Assembly: GCA_020425695.1 (NCBI GenBank)
Contig: JAGQRE010000018.1
Location: 1 to 40,199 of the forward strand
Origin: Planctomycetota bacterium
GTDB taxonomy: Bacteria; Planctomycetota; UBA8742; UBA2392
DNA length: 40,199 bases
Reading direction: 5' to 3'
A model generated the notes under the pieces. That model worked only from the letters and a program-made list of their open reading frames with translations. It did not search any database and was not told the origin of the DNA. Within the stretch, counting starts at the first letter, position 1; each line of letters starts with the position of its first letter. The translations under genes and the position numbers were made by a program. Shown here piece after piece: positions 32,461 to 39,923 of this stretch.

Positions 32461-33597
32461 TTAATCGCCGCCTGCCGTCCCGTCATTTCCGCCGGAAGTG
32501 TTACGCGTACCAGCGTCGTTGCTGGTGTCACCACCGTCTTCTTTGTCCGGCTTGATCCAGATTACGCTGTCGCCCTTGGCTACGGGGCGTGCGGCATTTT
32601 CGTCAAGGGTCTGGCAGCCGACTTCATCGACCGGCATTTCTTCACGATCATCAAAGTGGTAGTGACGGATTACTTTGACTTTGCAGACGGGCTGGTTCTT
32701 GGCGTCAACGACCATCAATTCGGTGCCGACGGCCGGTACTTCCGTTTTGAACTGGATGCTGCCCACCAGCAGATAGCTCGGCCCGTCAGGGCGTGCGCCC
32801 TTGCTGACTTCGGCCACCGTGCCCGAGAACTCATAGTTCTTCGGCATCTCAGTAACGGTGTCACCGGGCGGGTTGGTGCCCTTGCGAAGCTGCGCTTCGA
32901 GCGCGTCCTTCTGAATCTTCAGGTTCTCGTAATCGGACTTCAGGTTCTTGACCTCGGACTCAAGCTTTCGTTTCTCGGCTGAGAGCTTCTTGTAGTCCGG
33001 GTGTTTGCTGATGTCCTCGCCCTCAAGACCCACCAGTTCAGCCTTGATGTTCTCAACTTCGGCTTTTGCGTCGGCCAGCTGTTGCTGCAGGTCCGCGATC
33101 CGCTTTTCGGCGTCCTCGCGCGCCTGTTTTTCGAGGCGCAGGTCATTCTCGCGGGCGAGCAGGTCACCCTTGGCAGTCAGGACTTCGTTGGGATCGACGT
33201 TCTTTACCTTGGTTTCAAGCGACTCGATCATGCCCTTGAGCGCCGAAATGGTGCCCTCGATGTCACTTACCTTCTTGAGCTGATCTTCAAGGTCGTCGAC
33301 GCGCTTTTCCTGCGAGTCATTGGAGTCCTTGATCTGCTTCTTGATGTCATCAAGACCGGCGCCAATGTCCTCGCTGAGTGAGTTCACGCGCTTCTCGAGG
33401 TCATCGTTGCCTTTGGTCGCCGACTGGGCTGCCAGCCACTGGGCAAAGGCGTCATTGCTGCCGCCCTTGTTCTGCTGGGTCTTCAGCAGGTCGAGCTCAG
33501 CCTGAAGGCGGGCATTTTGTGTTCGTGCTTCCTGGTCCTGGCAACCGGCGGTCAAAAGAACCCCGACCGCTAAGGCGGCTACAATCATCCTACGCAT
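32461..33597 (-). CDS. Coiled-coil lipoprotein
   Basis: A 378-residue protein with lipobox LLTAGC at residues 14-19, so Cys19 is the predicted lipidated residue. Residues about 30-240 are an almost uninterrupted coiled coil (ARLQAELDLLKTQQ; EKRIADLQQQLADAKAEVENIKAEL). A small beta-rich domain follows (about 250-350: SGTVAEVSKGARPDGPSYLLVGS), then a Gly/Asn/Asp-rich tail. It may tether envelope parts, but no partner is evident. The start is supported by CGGAG. Confidence 0.8.
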   Translation of the reverse strand: MRRMIVAALAVGVLLTAGCQDQEARTQNARLQAELDLLKTQQNKGGSNDAFAQWLAAQSATKGNDDLEKRVNSLSEDIGAGLDDIKKQIKDSNDSQEKRVDDLEDQLKKVSDIEGTISALKGMIESLETKVKNVDPNEVLTAKGDLLARENDLRLEKQAREDAEKRIADLQQQLADAKAEVENIKAELVGLEGEDISKHPDYKKLSAEKRKLESEVKNLKSDYENLKIQKDALEAQLRKGTNPPGDTVTEMPKNYEFSGTVAEVSKGARPDGPSYLLVGSIQFKTEVPAVGTELMVVDAKNQPVCKVKVIRHYHFDDREEMPVDEVGCQTLDENAARPVAKGDSVIWIKPDKEDGGDTSNDAGTRNTSGGNDGTAGGD

Positions 33598-33718
33598 ACT
33601 ACGACTCCGTCAGGGTGACGTTTCTATACACGGGGCAAAAAGAGGACGTGAATTGTTGCAGACACACCCGCAACATGCAACCGGGGCGATGTGTAAAGCA
33701 CGTCCGATAATGCTTTAG

Positions 33719-34348
33719 TTACGCTGATCCGCGTGGCTTGCGGGCGAACGCGAATTTGTGGATGACGCGTCCTTCACGCCTGAACTTGATCTCCCAGTTC
33801 GTTACGCCTTCGGGCGCGTCGTCGCCGACCGCGCGGAAAGTCTGCTCAAAATCCGGGTCGGCCTGGAACACGGACTCCATCTGGACAGCGTAGTCCTCGT
33901 GGTCTGTCGCGAGCTTCACCAACCCGCCGGGCTTCAGAATACGGGAGGCTTCCCTTGCGAATGGCGCTTGAATGAGGCGTCGCTTTTTATGGCGATCTTT
34001 CGGCCACGGATCCGGAAAATAGACGTGCAGCGCGTCGATGGACTCATTGGCGATGTTGTCGCGTACGACCCGTGCTGCATCATCACGCAGTACGCGCAAG
34101 TTTAGGAGCCCTCGTTTTGCGGCGCGCTCGGCCACGAGGCGGTAGTAGCGACTGGCCCACTCGACGCCGACCCAGTTGCGTTCCGGGTGGTCTGCCGCGG
34201 ACAGAATCAGGAAGCGTCCTTTGCCGATGCCGAGTTCAAGCTCGACCGGGTTGTCGTTGCCGAAGAGTTCAGCAAATTCAAAACGCCGGTCCTGCGTTGG
34301 CGGGATCTGCTCAAGAATGACCGGGGAAATGTCTGTCGGTACGCCCAT
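33719..34348 (-). CDS. trmB: tRNA (guanine-N7-)-methyltransferase TrmB
   Basis: TrmB methylates G46 of tRNA to m7G using SAM. The 209-residue Rossmann methyltransferase has LGIGKGRFL as the SAM loop near residue 39. The family signature HVYFPDPWPKDRHKKRRLIQ and the late TDHEDYA and TNWEIKFRREGRVIHKF motifs are present. Length is typical. No strong ribosome-binding site precedes the ATG. Confidence 0.95.
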   Translation of the reverse strand: MGVPTDISPVILEQIPPTQDRRFEFAELFGNDNPVELELGIGKGRFLILSAADHPERNWVGVEWASRYYRLVAERAAKRGLLNLRVLRDDAARVVRDNIANESIDALHVYFPDPWPKDRHKKRRLIQAPFAREASRILKPGGLVKLATDHEDYAVQMESVFQADPDFEQTFRAVGDDAPEGVTNWEIKFRREGRVIHKFAFARKPRGSA

Positions 34349-34445
34349 AGGCGCAAAGTAAGCAGAGGCCGCGTGCCCGCAAGCCCGCGGCGGCTGAAAG
34401 AATGGGCGAAAATCAAACGATGGTTCAAAATAGCGCAGGGCAAGA

Positions 34446-34474
34446 AAAACACCCGGCTCGGGGCCGGGTGTTTT
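34446..34474. terminator. Strong terminator after the ferredoxin gene
   Basis: Stem AAAACACCCGGC (34446-34457), loop TCGGG, stem GCCGGGTGTTTT (34463-34474). On the minus strand it is followed by TTTTTCTTG, a good U-tract, 10 bases after the ferredoxin stop. Confidence 0.85.
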
Positions 34475-34484
34475 GGATTGCTAA

Positions 34485-34718
34485 CTATGCGCCGTCTGAG
34501 CCGATCGACTGCACAGGGCACTGCGCGGCCGCGTCTTCGCACTGAGCGACTTCTTCGTCGTTTTCCGGCTGCTTGTAGATCAGGTCGTGTGTGCCGTCTT
34601 CGGACTCACGGAAGTTCTCAGGTGCCAACTGTGGGCAGAGCCCGCAGAAGATGCAGCTTTTGTCGACGTACCACGCCCCAGGAACGTTGTCTTCCCATTT
34701 TTCGGTTGGGTCTGGCAT
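34485..34718 (-). CDS. Small 4Fe-4S ferredoxin
   Basis: The 77-residue acidic ferredoxin has CIFCGLCPQLAPENF (Cys22, 25, 28) and a distal CPVQSIG cysteine, which together can bind one [4Fe-4S] cluster, as in Fer4_13/Fer4_15 monocluster types. A further Cys (AQCEDAAAQC) may form a disulfide. It is a single-electron carrier; the partner is unknown. The start follows AGGAGAG. Upstream lies an IscR-like palindrome at 34775-34799, so iron-sulfur-dependent control is likely. Confidence 0.92.
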   Translation of the reverse strand: MPDPTEKWEDNVPGAWYVDKSCIFCGLCPQLAPENFRESEDGTHDLIYKQPENDEEVAQCEDAAAQCPVQSIGSDGA

Positions 34719-34774
34719 GCTTGCGCTCTCCTAACAGCGTTGCGTCTCGAATGTTGATGCCCGCTGGAAGTGTA

Positions 34775-34799
34775 TAGTAGACTAACATGGTCCACTATT
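34775..34799 (-). promoter_or_regulatory. IscR/Rrf2-type operator upstream of the ferredoxin gene
   Basis: A 25-bp imperfect palindrome: ATAGTAGACTA at 34775-34785 mirrored by GGTCCACTAT at 34790-34799. It fits the spacing of the E. coli IscR type 1 site (ATAS..GACTR...Y.GTC..STAT), with ATAG, GACTA, T, GTC and CTAT in place. It lies 57-81 bases before the ferredoxin start. The Rrf2 regulator itself is not in the window. Confidence 0.55.
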
Positions 34800-35008
34800 C
34801 CACCACCCGTTCAACACGGGCACGGGGCGGCAGAATACAAACCATCACGCCGGGATAAAGCCGGAAGAATGAAGCTTTTACACCTCGTTATGCAGGGGCG
34901 GGGATCGTGCGTGTAAACGCGCGGGCTTTTCACGCGCAACATGTGTGGCAGTAAACCCAGGCTTTTCCGGTGCCGCTTGGTTCCCGGACAAGACAATCAG
35001 GAGACCGC

Positions 35009-35338
35009 ATGAAAACGATAGAAATGGACGACCTGAAACGCGAGCTCGATGCCGGGCACGTGTTCAAGTTGTATGACAACCGAGGCCCCGGCAGCTACGG
35101 CGCGCTGCACATTGCGGGCGCGGAGCAACTCAGTGTCAGCGATGTCATCGCGCGCTTGCCTGAAGACACGGGAGCAATGCTCGTGTTTTACTGAGCAGGC
35201 TATTCGTGAAACGCATCAACGAAAGCGGCCCGTGTGGCCGAAGGCGAAGGGTACACAAACGTCTGGGACTACCGCGGAGGCATCAAAGAGTGGGCCGAAG
35301 CCGGGCTCCCAGTAGAAGGCGAACAGGCACGGGTCTGA
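35009..35338 (+). CDS. Rhodanese-domain selenoprotein with two in-frame UGA codons
   Basis: One 109-residue frame from ATG 35009 (ribosome-binding site AGGAG) to TGA 35336-35338, crossed by TGA at 35192-35194 (residue 62) and 35207-35209 (residue 67). The N-terminal half (VFKLYDNRGPGSYGALHIAGAEQL) is the rhodanese CH2 motif region. The segment after the UGAs (ASTKAARVAEGEGYTNVW, then YRGGIKEWAEAGLPVEG) is the C-terminal rhodanese half, so the two parts are one domain. The UGAs sit at LVFY-U-AGYS-U-NAS, where C-x4-C rhodaneses have the catalytic Cys and a second Cys. It may transfer sulfur or selenium, or act as a redox protein with a selenylsulfide or diselenide. Without recoding it would stop after 61 residues. 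Confidence 0.85.
35203..35240 (+). promoter_or_regulatory. Candidate SECIS hairpins of the rhodanese gene
   Basis: Hairpin 1 pairs TTCGT (35203-35207) with ACGAA (35219-35223); its loop starts with G35208, 14 nt after the first UGA. Hairpin 2 pairs CGGCC (35226-35230) with GGCCG (35236-35240); its loop has G35232, 23 nt after the second UGA. Hairpin 2 fits the bacterial SECIS distance well; hairpin 1 is weaker and overlaps the second UGA. Confidence 0.5.
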
Positions 35339-35357
35339 ACAACACGCATGACCCTAT

Positions 35358-35390
35358 CGGCGGGCATCCTGGATGCCCGCCGTTTCCTTT
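35358..35390 (+). terminator. Terminator after the rhodanese gene
   Basis: A near-perfect 10-12 bp stem (CGGCGGGCAT at 35358-35367 with ATGCCCGCCG at 35373-35382), then TTTCCTTTT. It follows the third TGA of the rhodanese frame, not the first, which agrees with the gene ending at 35338. Confidence 0.8.
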
Positions 35391-35449
35391 TCGGACTCGT
35401 GAACCCAGTTGATAGCATCAAGTCAGGTTCCGAGGCCTGAGGTAGACCC

Positions 35450-36865
35450 ATGCGTAGTTTGATTCGAACGCTCCTAGTCATGCTGACAGGCGGCATACTT
35501 CTTTACGTCAACTTGCTTGCTCTCCAAACGCCGGTTGAGCTGGCGCAGTCGAGGGCCAAATTGAAGCTGGGCGTAGTTGAACTCAATCATGGCCTGTTGT
35601 CCGAAGACGACGAGGAGGAGACAGGCGGTGGCACCTCGGGTACGAAGAAGGAAAAAGAATCACCGGGCGACTGGGATGACACCGGCACGGCCGGTGGAAA
35701 GGCAAGCGGTGGGCTGTCGCATCGAACTAGAAAAGAGGATCAAGTGCGCCCCAACGAAGAGCGCGTCCAAGACGCGCTCGACTGGCTGAACGATCACCAG
35801 AACCGTGAAGGAAACTGGAGCGCGACAGACTTTGCTGAAGACTCAAATCGAACGAAAGCCAAACACACCGGAAGCATCGAATTTGTAACCGACGAGAACA
35901 GTGACCAGGGGTGGGTCGACGTGGCTGATATTGGTCTAACGGGTCTCTCCGTACTGAGTTTCACGGGTTGTGGGTACTCCCATAAGTCAGGGGAGTATCG
36001 ATTGACCTTGCGGAACGCACTGCTGTGGCTGCGGAAGGCACAGGACAACGACGGCTGCTTTGGCCCCAAAGATGACGACCACTTCGTCTATAACCATGCG
36101 ATTGCCGCGAAGGCTGTTGCGGAGTTGTATGGACTTTCCGGCGACGCGGTGCTGAAGCCTGTCGCCGATAGGGCTGTTGATTTCATTTTGAAGGCACAAA
36201 ACCCCGGGCTGGGCTGGCGTTACGGTGTCCAGCCAGGAATCAATGACAGCTCAGTCACCGGTTGGATGCTGGACGCTCTTGTTACAGCGCGCCGTGTCGG
36301 GCTTGAGTTCGACTATTCCAAGTCATTTTCAGATGCCGAGAACTGGTTCGAACTGGTGACGGTAAAAGTGAACGGATTCATGAGGACGGGTTATGACAGT
36401 CCGGGAAGCAATAGTGCGCGCCTCATACCGGTGACGAAGTACAAAACTCATCCGACGATGAATGCCGTCTACGTCACGACTATGCTCGACACCGGAAAGC
36501 GCGATAAAGCTGACAAGACGGTCCTGAGCCATGTGAACGGCTGTATCGAGAAGGACAACCTGCCGATCTGGGACCACTACAAGATCGACTTCTACTATTG
36601 GTACTTCGCCAGCGAAGCGCTCTTTCGTGTCGGTGGCGAAAAGTGGGAAAAATGGAGTAAGGCAGCGAACGACGTCTTGCTCAAGAACCAGCGCGGTTTC
36701 AGCGCCGCTGATAAAAAAGCCGAGCTCACAAGCGCTGACACTTTCGATGAGTACGGAAGCTGGGACCCAGTAGGGGCTTGGGGAGGCGCAGGTGGTCGCG
36801 TTTACAGCACGGCCATGGGCGCTCTGATCCTCGAAACCGAATGGCGCAGCTACCGCAAAGGCTAA
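35450..36865 (+). CDS. Membrane-anchored alpha/alpha-toroid (terpene-cyclase/prenyltransferase-fold) protein
   Basis: A 471-residue protein with one N-terminal membrane helix (LLVMLTGGILLYVNLLAL) and an acidic low-complexity linker (about 45-100). The rest has QW-like repeats typical of squalene-cyclase and prenyltransferase toroids: ALDWLNDHQNREGNW, ALLWLRKAQDNDGCFG and AVDFILKAQNPGLGWRYG. The DXDD acid motif of true squalene-hopene cyclases is not seen, so it is more likely one of the many planctomycete anchored toroid proteins of unknown role than a hopanoid enzyme. Start supported by GAGG upstream. It lies between the rhodanese and selD genes. Confidence 0.75.
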   Translation: MRSLIRTLLVMLTGGILLYVNLLALQTPVELAQSRAKLKLGVVELNHGLLSEDDEEETGGGTSGTKKEKESPGDWDDTGTAGGKASGGLSHRTRKEDQVRPNEERVQDALDWLNDHQNREGNWSATDFAEDSNRTKAKHTGSIEFVTDENSDQGWVDVADIGLTGLSVLSFTGCGYSHKSGEYRLTLRNALLWLRKAQDNDGCFGPKDDDHFVYNHAIAAKAVAELYGLSGDAVLKPVADRAVDFILKAQNPGLGWRYGVQPGINDSSVTGWMLDALVTARRVGLEFDYSKSFSDAENWFELVTVKVNGFMRTGYDSPGSNSARLIPVTKYKTHPTMNAVYVTTMLDTGKRDKADKTVLSHVNGCIEKDNLPIWDHYKIDFYYWYFASEALFRVGGEKWEKWSKAANDVLLKNQRGFSAADKKAELTSADTFDEYGSWDPVGAWGGAGGRVYSTAMGALILETEWRSYRKG

Positions 36866-36961
36866 CGCCCCAATGAAGCTCATGCTGCAGCTTGCCAACG
36901 CACGGAATGGGCTTCCTCGGTTGTGTGTTGTATGGTGCGAGCAGTTGTGATGGAGAGGCCG

Positions 36962-38026
36962 TTGGGTACTGAACAAGCGAAAGATGAGAAGCCGCGGTTG
37001 ACTCAGCTCAGCCATGGCGCTGGCTGAGGCTGTAAGCTCTCTGCTGCGGACCTGGGACAGGTCCTTTCGAAGCTTCCCAAGATCACCGACCCCAATGTGC
37101 TTGTCGGGCACGAGTGGGCCGACGATGCATGCGTGTACAAACTCAACGATGAGCAGGCCGTCGTTCAGACGCTCGACTTCTTCACACCAATCGTGGACGA
37201 CCCGTACCTGTTCGGCCAGATCGCTGCGGCCAACGCGATCTCAGACATCTATGCCATGGGCGCAAAGCCGATTTTTGCGCTGAACATCGTCGGCTTTCCG
37301 TTGGCGCAACTTGGACACGACGTGTTGTCGCGCATTCTTCAGGGCGGCGCGGACAAGGCCGCTGAAGCCGGCATCTTCGTCACCGGCGGGCACAGTATCG
37401 ACGACGCCGAGCCAAAATACGGCATGTGCGTGACCGGTATCGTTCACCCTGACAAGATCATGTCGAACGAAGGCGCAAAGGTGGGCGACAAGTTGGTGCT
37501 GACCAAACCGATCGGCGTGGGTGTCCTGACCACGGCCGTGAAGCGTGAACTGCGCACCGAGGCTCAAATCCACGCTGCAATCCAGTCGATGGCCGCGATC
37601 AATCGTCCCGGCGGCGACGCAATTGCTGAGGTCGGCGCAAGTGCCGCGACCGACGTGACCGGCTACGGTCTAGCCGGACACCTGCGTGAAGTTGCTGCTG
37701 CCAGCAACGTCGGCATGACGCTTCACGTTGACGCACTGCCGGTACTGCCCGAAGTGATGGAACTGATCGGGCAGAAGTGCTACCCCGGCGGCACACGCAA
37801 GAACTGGTTGTATTTCAAAGAACACCTCGAATTTGCGTCGGACGTGACCGAAGACGAGCAATTGCTCGTGTGCGACGCCCAGACCTCCGGCGGCATGGTA
37901 ATCAGCGTGCCCGCCGACAAGTGCGACGCCCTGGTTGCCAGCCTGAAAAAGCACAATGCGCTGACGGCTTCAGTGATCGGCGAAGTCGTAAGCGACCACC
38001 CGGGTCGAATCGCGGTCGTTCGTTAG
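36962..38026 (+). CDS. selD: Selenide, water dikinase, itself a selenoprotein (in-frame UGA)
   Basis: SelD makes selenophosphate from selenide and ATP, the selenium donor for selenocysteine and selenouridine. The frame runs through TGA at 37025-37027 and gives about 354 residues. The N-terminus reads LTQLSHGAG-U22-GCKLS, so UGA replaces the catalytic Cys (E. coli Cys17) next to Lys25 (Lys20 in E. coli). ATP-binding segments follow (WADDACVYKL, LDFFTPIVDDPYLFGQIAAANAISDIYAMGA, GGHSIDDAEPKYGM, SAATDVTGYGLAGHL). The start is placed at TTG 36962, which has GGAGAGG just upstream; ATG 36950 is an alternative. Without recoding only the part after 37097 would be annotated. It converges on a small gene with a 4-base overlap. 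Confidence 0.95.
37048..37064 (+). promoter_or_regulatory. Candidate SECIS hairpin of selD
   Basis: Stem GGACCTG (37048-37054), loop GGA, stem CAGGTCC (37058-37064). The first loop G (37055) lies 28 nt past the UGA, within the usual bacterial SECIS range. Confidence 0.65.
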
Positions 38027-38253
38027 CAGCGCACGTCAAACTGGTGGCGCCCTAACTCGGCCAATTCCACTTCGAATTCAAGCAGTGCCGTGTGGAGCTT
38101 GCTGCCGAGCTGCTTCGCGGCTGGTCCGCCTTCGAATGGTGTGGCGCCCAGAATGGTTGCACTGGCGGCGATGTCATTCAGCAACTCGCGCATTTCCTCA
38201 AGCAGATTGAAGGCTGTTTCCGTCTTGGGCGTACTGGTGTTCTGGCGTGGCAT
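38023..38253 (-). CDS. Small unknown helical protein
   Basis: A 76-residue protein I do not recognise. It is predicted mostly helical (AFNLLEEMRELLNDIAASATILG, then AKQLGSKLHTALLEFEVELAELG). The start at 38253 is chosen because GGAGAC lies 8-13 bases before it; the open frame extends upstream but has no support. Its stop overlaps the selD stop by 4 bases on the opposite strand. Confidence 0.6.
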   Translation of the reverse strand: MPRQNTSTPKTETAFNLLEEMRELLNDIAASATILGATPFEGGPAAKQLGSKLHTALLEFEVELAELGRHQFDVRC

Positions 38254-38422
38254 GTTCGTCTCCGTGACTGGTGCATTGCGGGGGCGACAACCGCCCCTGT
38301 TCGCGGCGACGACAACGTAGCCTATGGGTGCGACATTTTTCGGGTGTTTTGAGCGCTGCGACGGGCATGTGATGGTGAAAGAATCCACAGATATAGGGCC
38401 TGCCACGCCGCGAAAAGTTTTT

Positions 38423-39832
38423 TCACGCAAAATCCGACTGTTCGTCTTCGGCCGGCGACTGGCGGCTCTCGATCGATTTCAGCAGGCGTCTTGTGCGTGC
38501 GTGGGTACGGGTGTCCTTGGTCTTTGCCGCTAGCTCTGCAGCGTTGTGGGCATGACTTTGCGCGTTTTCCCAGTCTCCCTGGCTAGCCATAAGACGTGCC
38601 AGAGCACTCAGTAGAGCGATTTTCACGCTCTCGGCGGGGCTCTCTTCGACTGCTAAAAACCCATACGAGTACGTACGCTCGGCCGACACAAGCTCGCCCT
38701 GCGCCTCCTGTACAGCGCCCAGCTGAAAGTAGGCGCTGCCCAGCCCTTCCGGGTCGCCGACTTCCTGCGAGACTTGCAAAGCCTGCCGCGCGTACTTTTC
38801 GGACTCAGGCAGCATGCCGAGTAGTCGGTGCGCCGACGCCAACCCACACAACGGAACGGCCTTGTGAAAGAGAAAACCGAGTTGTTCCTTCAGCGCGATG
38901 CTGTCGCGGTAGCATTGCACGGCGCGCATCAGGTTCAGGCGGTTGTCGCCGTCCGTCCGCTTTTCGAACAAGTCGCCGAGTGCCGACAACATGTCGGCTT
39001 CGTTGAGTAAGTCGCCCGCAGCGTGAAGTTTTTCAATGGATTCGCGGAGGTGGGTTTCTGCTCCGGCGTAGTCCTGGCTGCGCAGAAAGGCCTGGCCGAT
39101 CTGCCCTTCGGTGATCCCAATTGCCCGTTCGTCGCCGATTTCTCGCGCGATTTTCATTACGGGCGAGTATAGGTCCTGAACGCCGGCCTTCGTCATGTGG
39201 CTGTCCTGCACGGTGCAGAGATTGCCCAGTGCGCGGAGTTCGAGATGCTTGTTTTTGGCCTGCCGGGCGAGTTCCAGCGCGCGCGACAAGTCGCGTATTG
39301 CGCTGTCCATCTCCCGGATGTCGCGGTAAAGCGTGCCTCGTTCAATCAGGCAGTAGGCGAGGCTGGACTGGTCGGTTGTGCCAAGGTCGATTGCACTGGT
39401 CAGGCGTTGCATGGCCTTGTCTTTTCGACCAAGCATCCAGTGCATGACGCCTGCTTCGGTTAACGCTTCGACGCGATCTGAGTCGCTGGCAGACGGATGC
39501 TCGGCTACGCGCTCCCACAATCGGCAGGCGACGTCGTTGTCGAACTTGGCGGCGGCGTTCGCGGCGGAGAGGCGTATGTAGCGAAGCTCGCGAACCGGCA
39601 AATCGCTGCCGGCAAAGGTAACGCCTACCTGGGCCAACCTGGCGTGCTCGGCCAGCTCGAAAATGGCATCAAGGCTGAGCCCAAGAGTCGATTCTTCAAG
39701 AATCTCCAGCGCCAACACGTGCAGGCGTGAGCGCTGGCTCATTGGCAGCAATTGGTAGGCGGCATCGCGCACGGTGGCGTGGCGGAACAGGTATTCAGTC
39801 TCTGCGCTGATGTCGTAACTGCGGTCATCCAT
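38423..39832 (-). CDS. TPR protein resembling the C-terminal half of a STAND/AAA ATPase
   Basis: The 469-residue protein begins with YLFRHATVRDAAYQLLPMSQRSRLHVLALEILEE. This stretch normally follows the P-loop ATPase in adenylate-cyclase-type or LuxR-type STAND proteins. About twelve TPR-like repeats follow (AIRDLSRALELARQAKNKHLELRALGNL; AETHLRESIEKLHAAGDLLNEADMLSALGDLFEK). There is no ATPase domain, and an in-frame TAA lies 12 bases upstream of the ATG. It is either a standalone adaptor derived from such a protein or a 5'-truncated relic. The rest is intact and uninterrupted, so it is called as a gene, not a pseudogene. Confidence 0.75.
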   Translation of the reverse strand: MDDRSYDISAETEYLFRHATVRDAAYQLLPMSQRSRLHVLALEILEESTLGLSLDAIFELAEHARLAQVGVTFAGSDLPVRELRYIRLSAANAAAKFDNDVACRLWERVAEHPSASDSDRVEALTEAGVMHWMLGRKDKAMQRLTSAIDLGTTDQSSLAYCLIERGTLYRDIREMDSAIRDLSRALELARQAKNKHLELRALGNLCTVQDSHMTKAGVQDLYSPVMKIAREIGDERAIGITEGQIGQAFLRSQDYAGAETHLRESIEKLHAAGDLLNEADMLSALGDLFEKRTDGDNRLNLMRAVQCYRDSIALKEQLGFLFHKAVPLCGLASAHRLLGMLPESEKYARQALQVSQEVGDPEGLGSAYFQLGAVQEAQGELVSAERTYSYGFLAVEESPAESVKIALLSALARLMASQGDWENAQSHAHNAAELAAKTKDTRTHARTRRLLKSIESRQSPAEDEQSDFA

Positions 39833-39923
39833 GGCGCACGCTTATACGTACTGAAACCCGTTGCTGGCTATGCAAACCCGGCTGGGTGCAGCCTCTGCAA
39901 CCCATCTGCGTTAGACTGTCACG

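Noticed and set aside
34719..35008. Possible tRNA-Sec gene near the rhodanese
   Set aside because: I looked for a long acceptor arm, a TCA anticodon loop and a T-loop; only short GC hairpins were found.
35009..35194. 61-residue protein or broken rhodanese pseudogene
   Set aside because: The rest of the rhodanese fold continues in frame past both UGAs, only Cys positions are hit, and the terminator follows the third TGA.
35450..36865. Squalene-hopene cyclase
   Set aside because: QW-like repeats are present but the catalytic DXDD motif is not seen, and the protein is shorter and membrane-anchored by an N-terminal helix.
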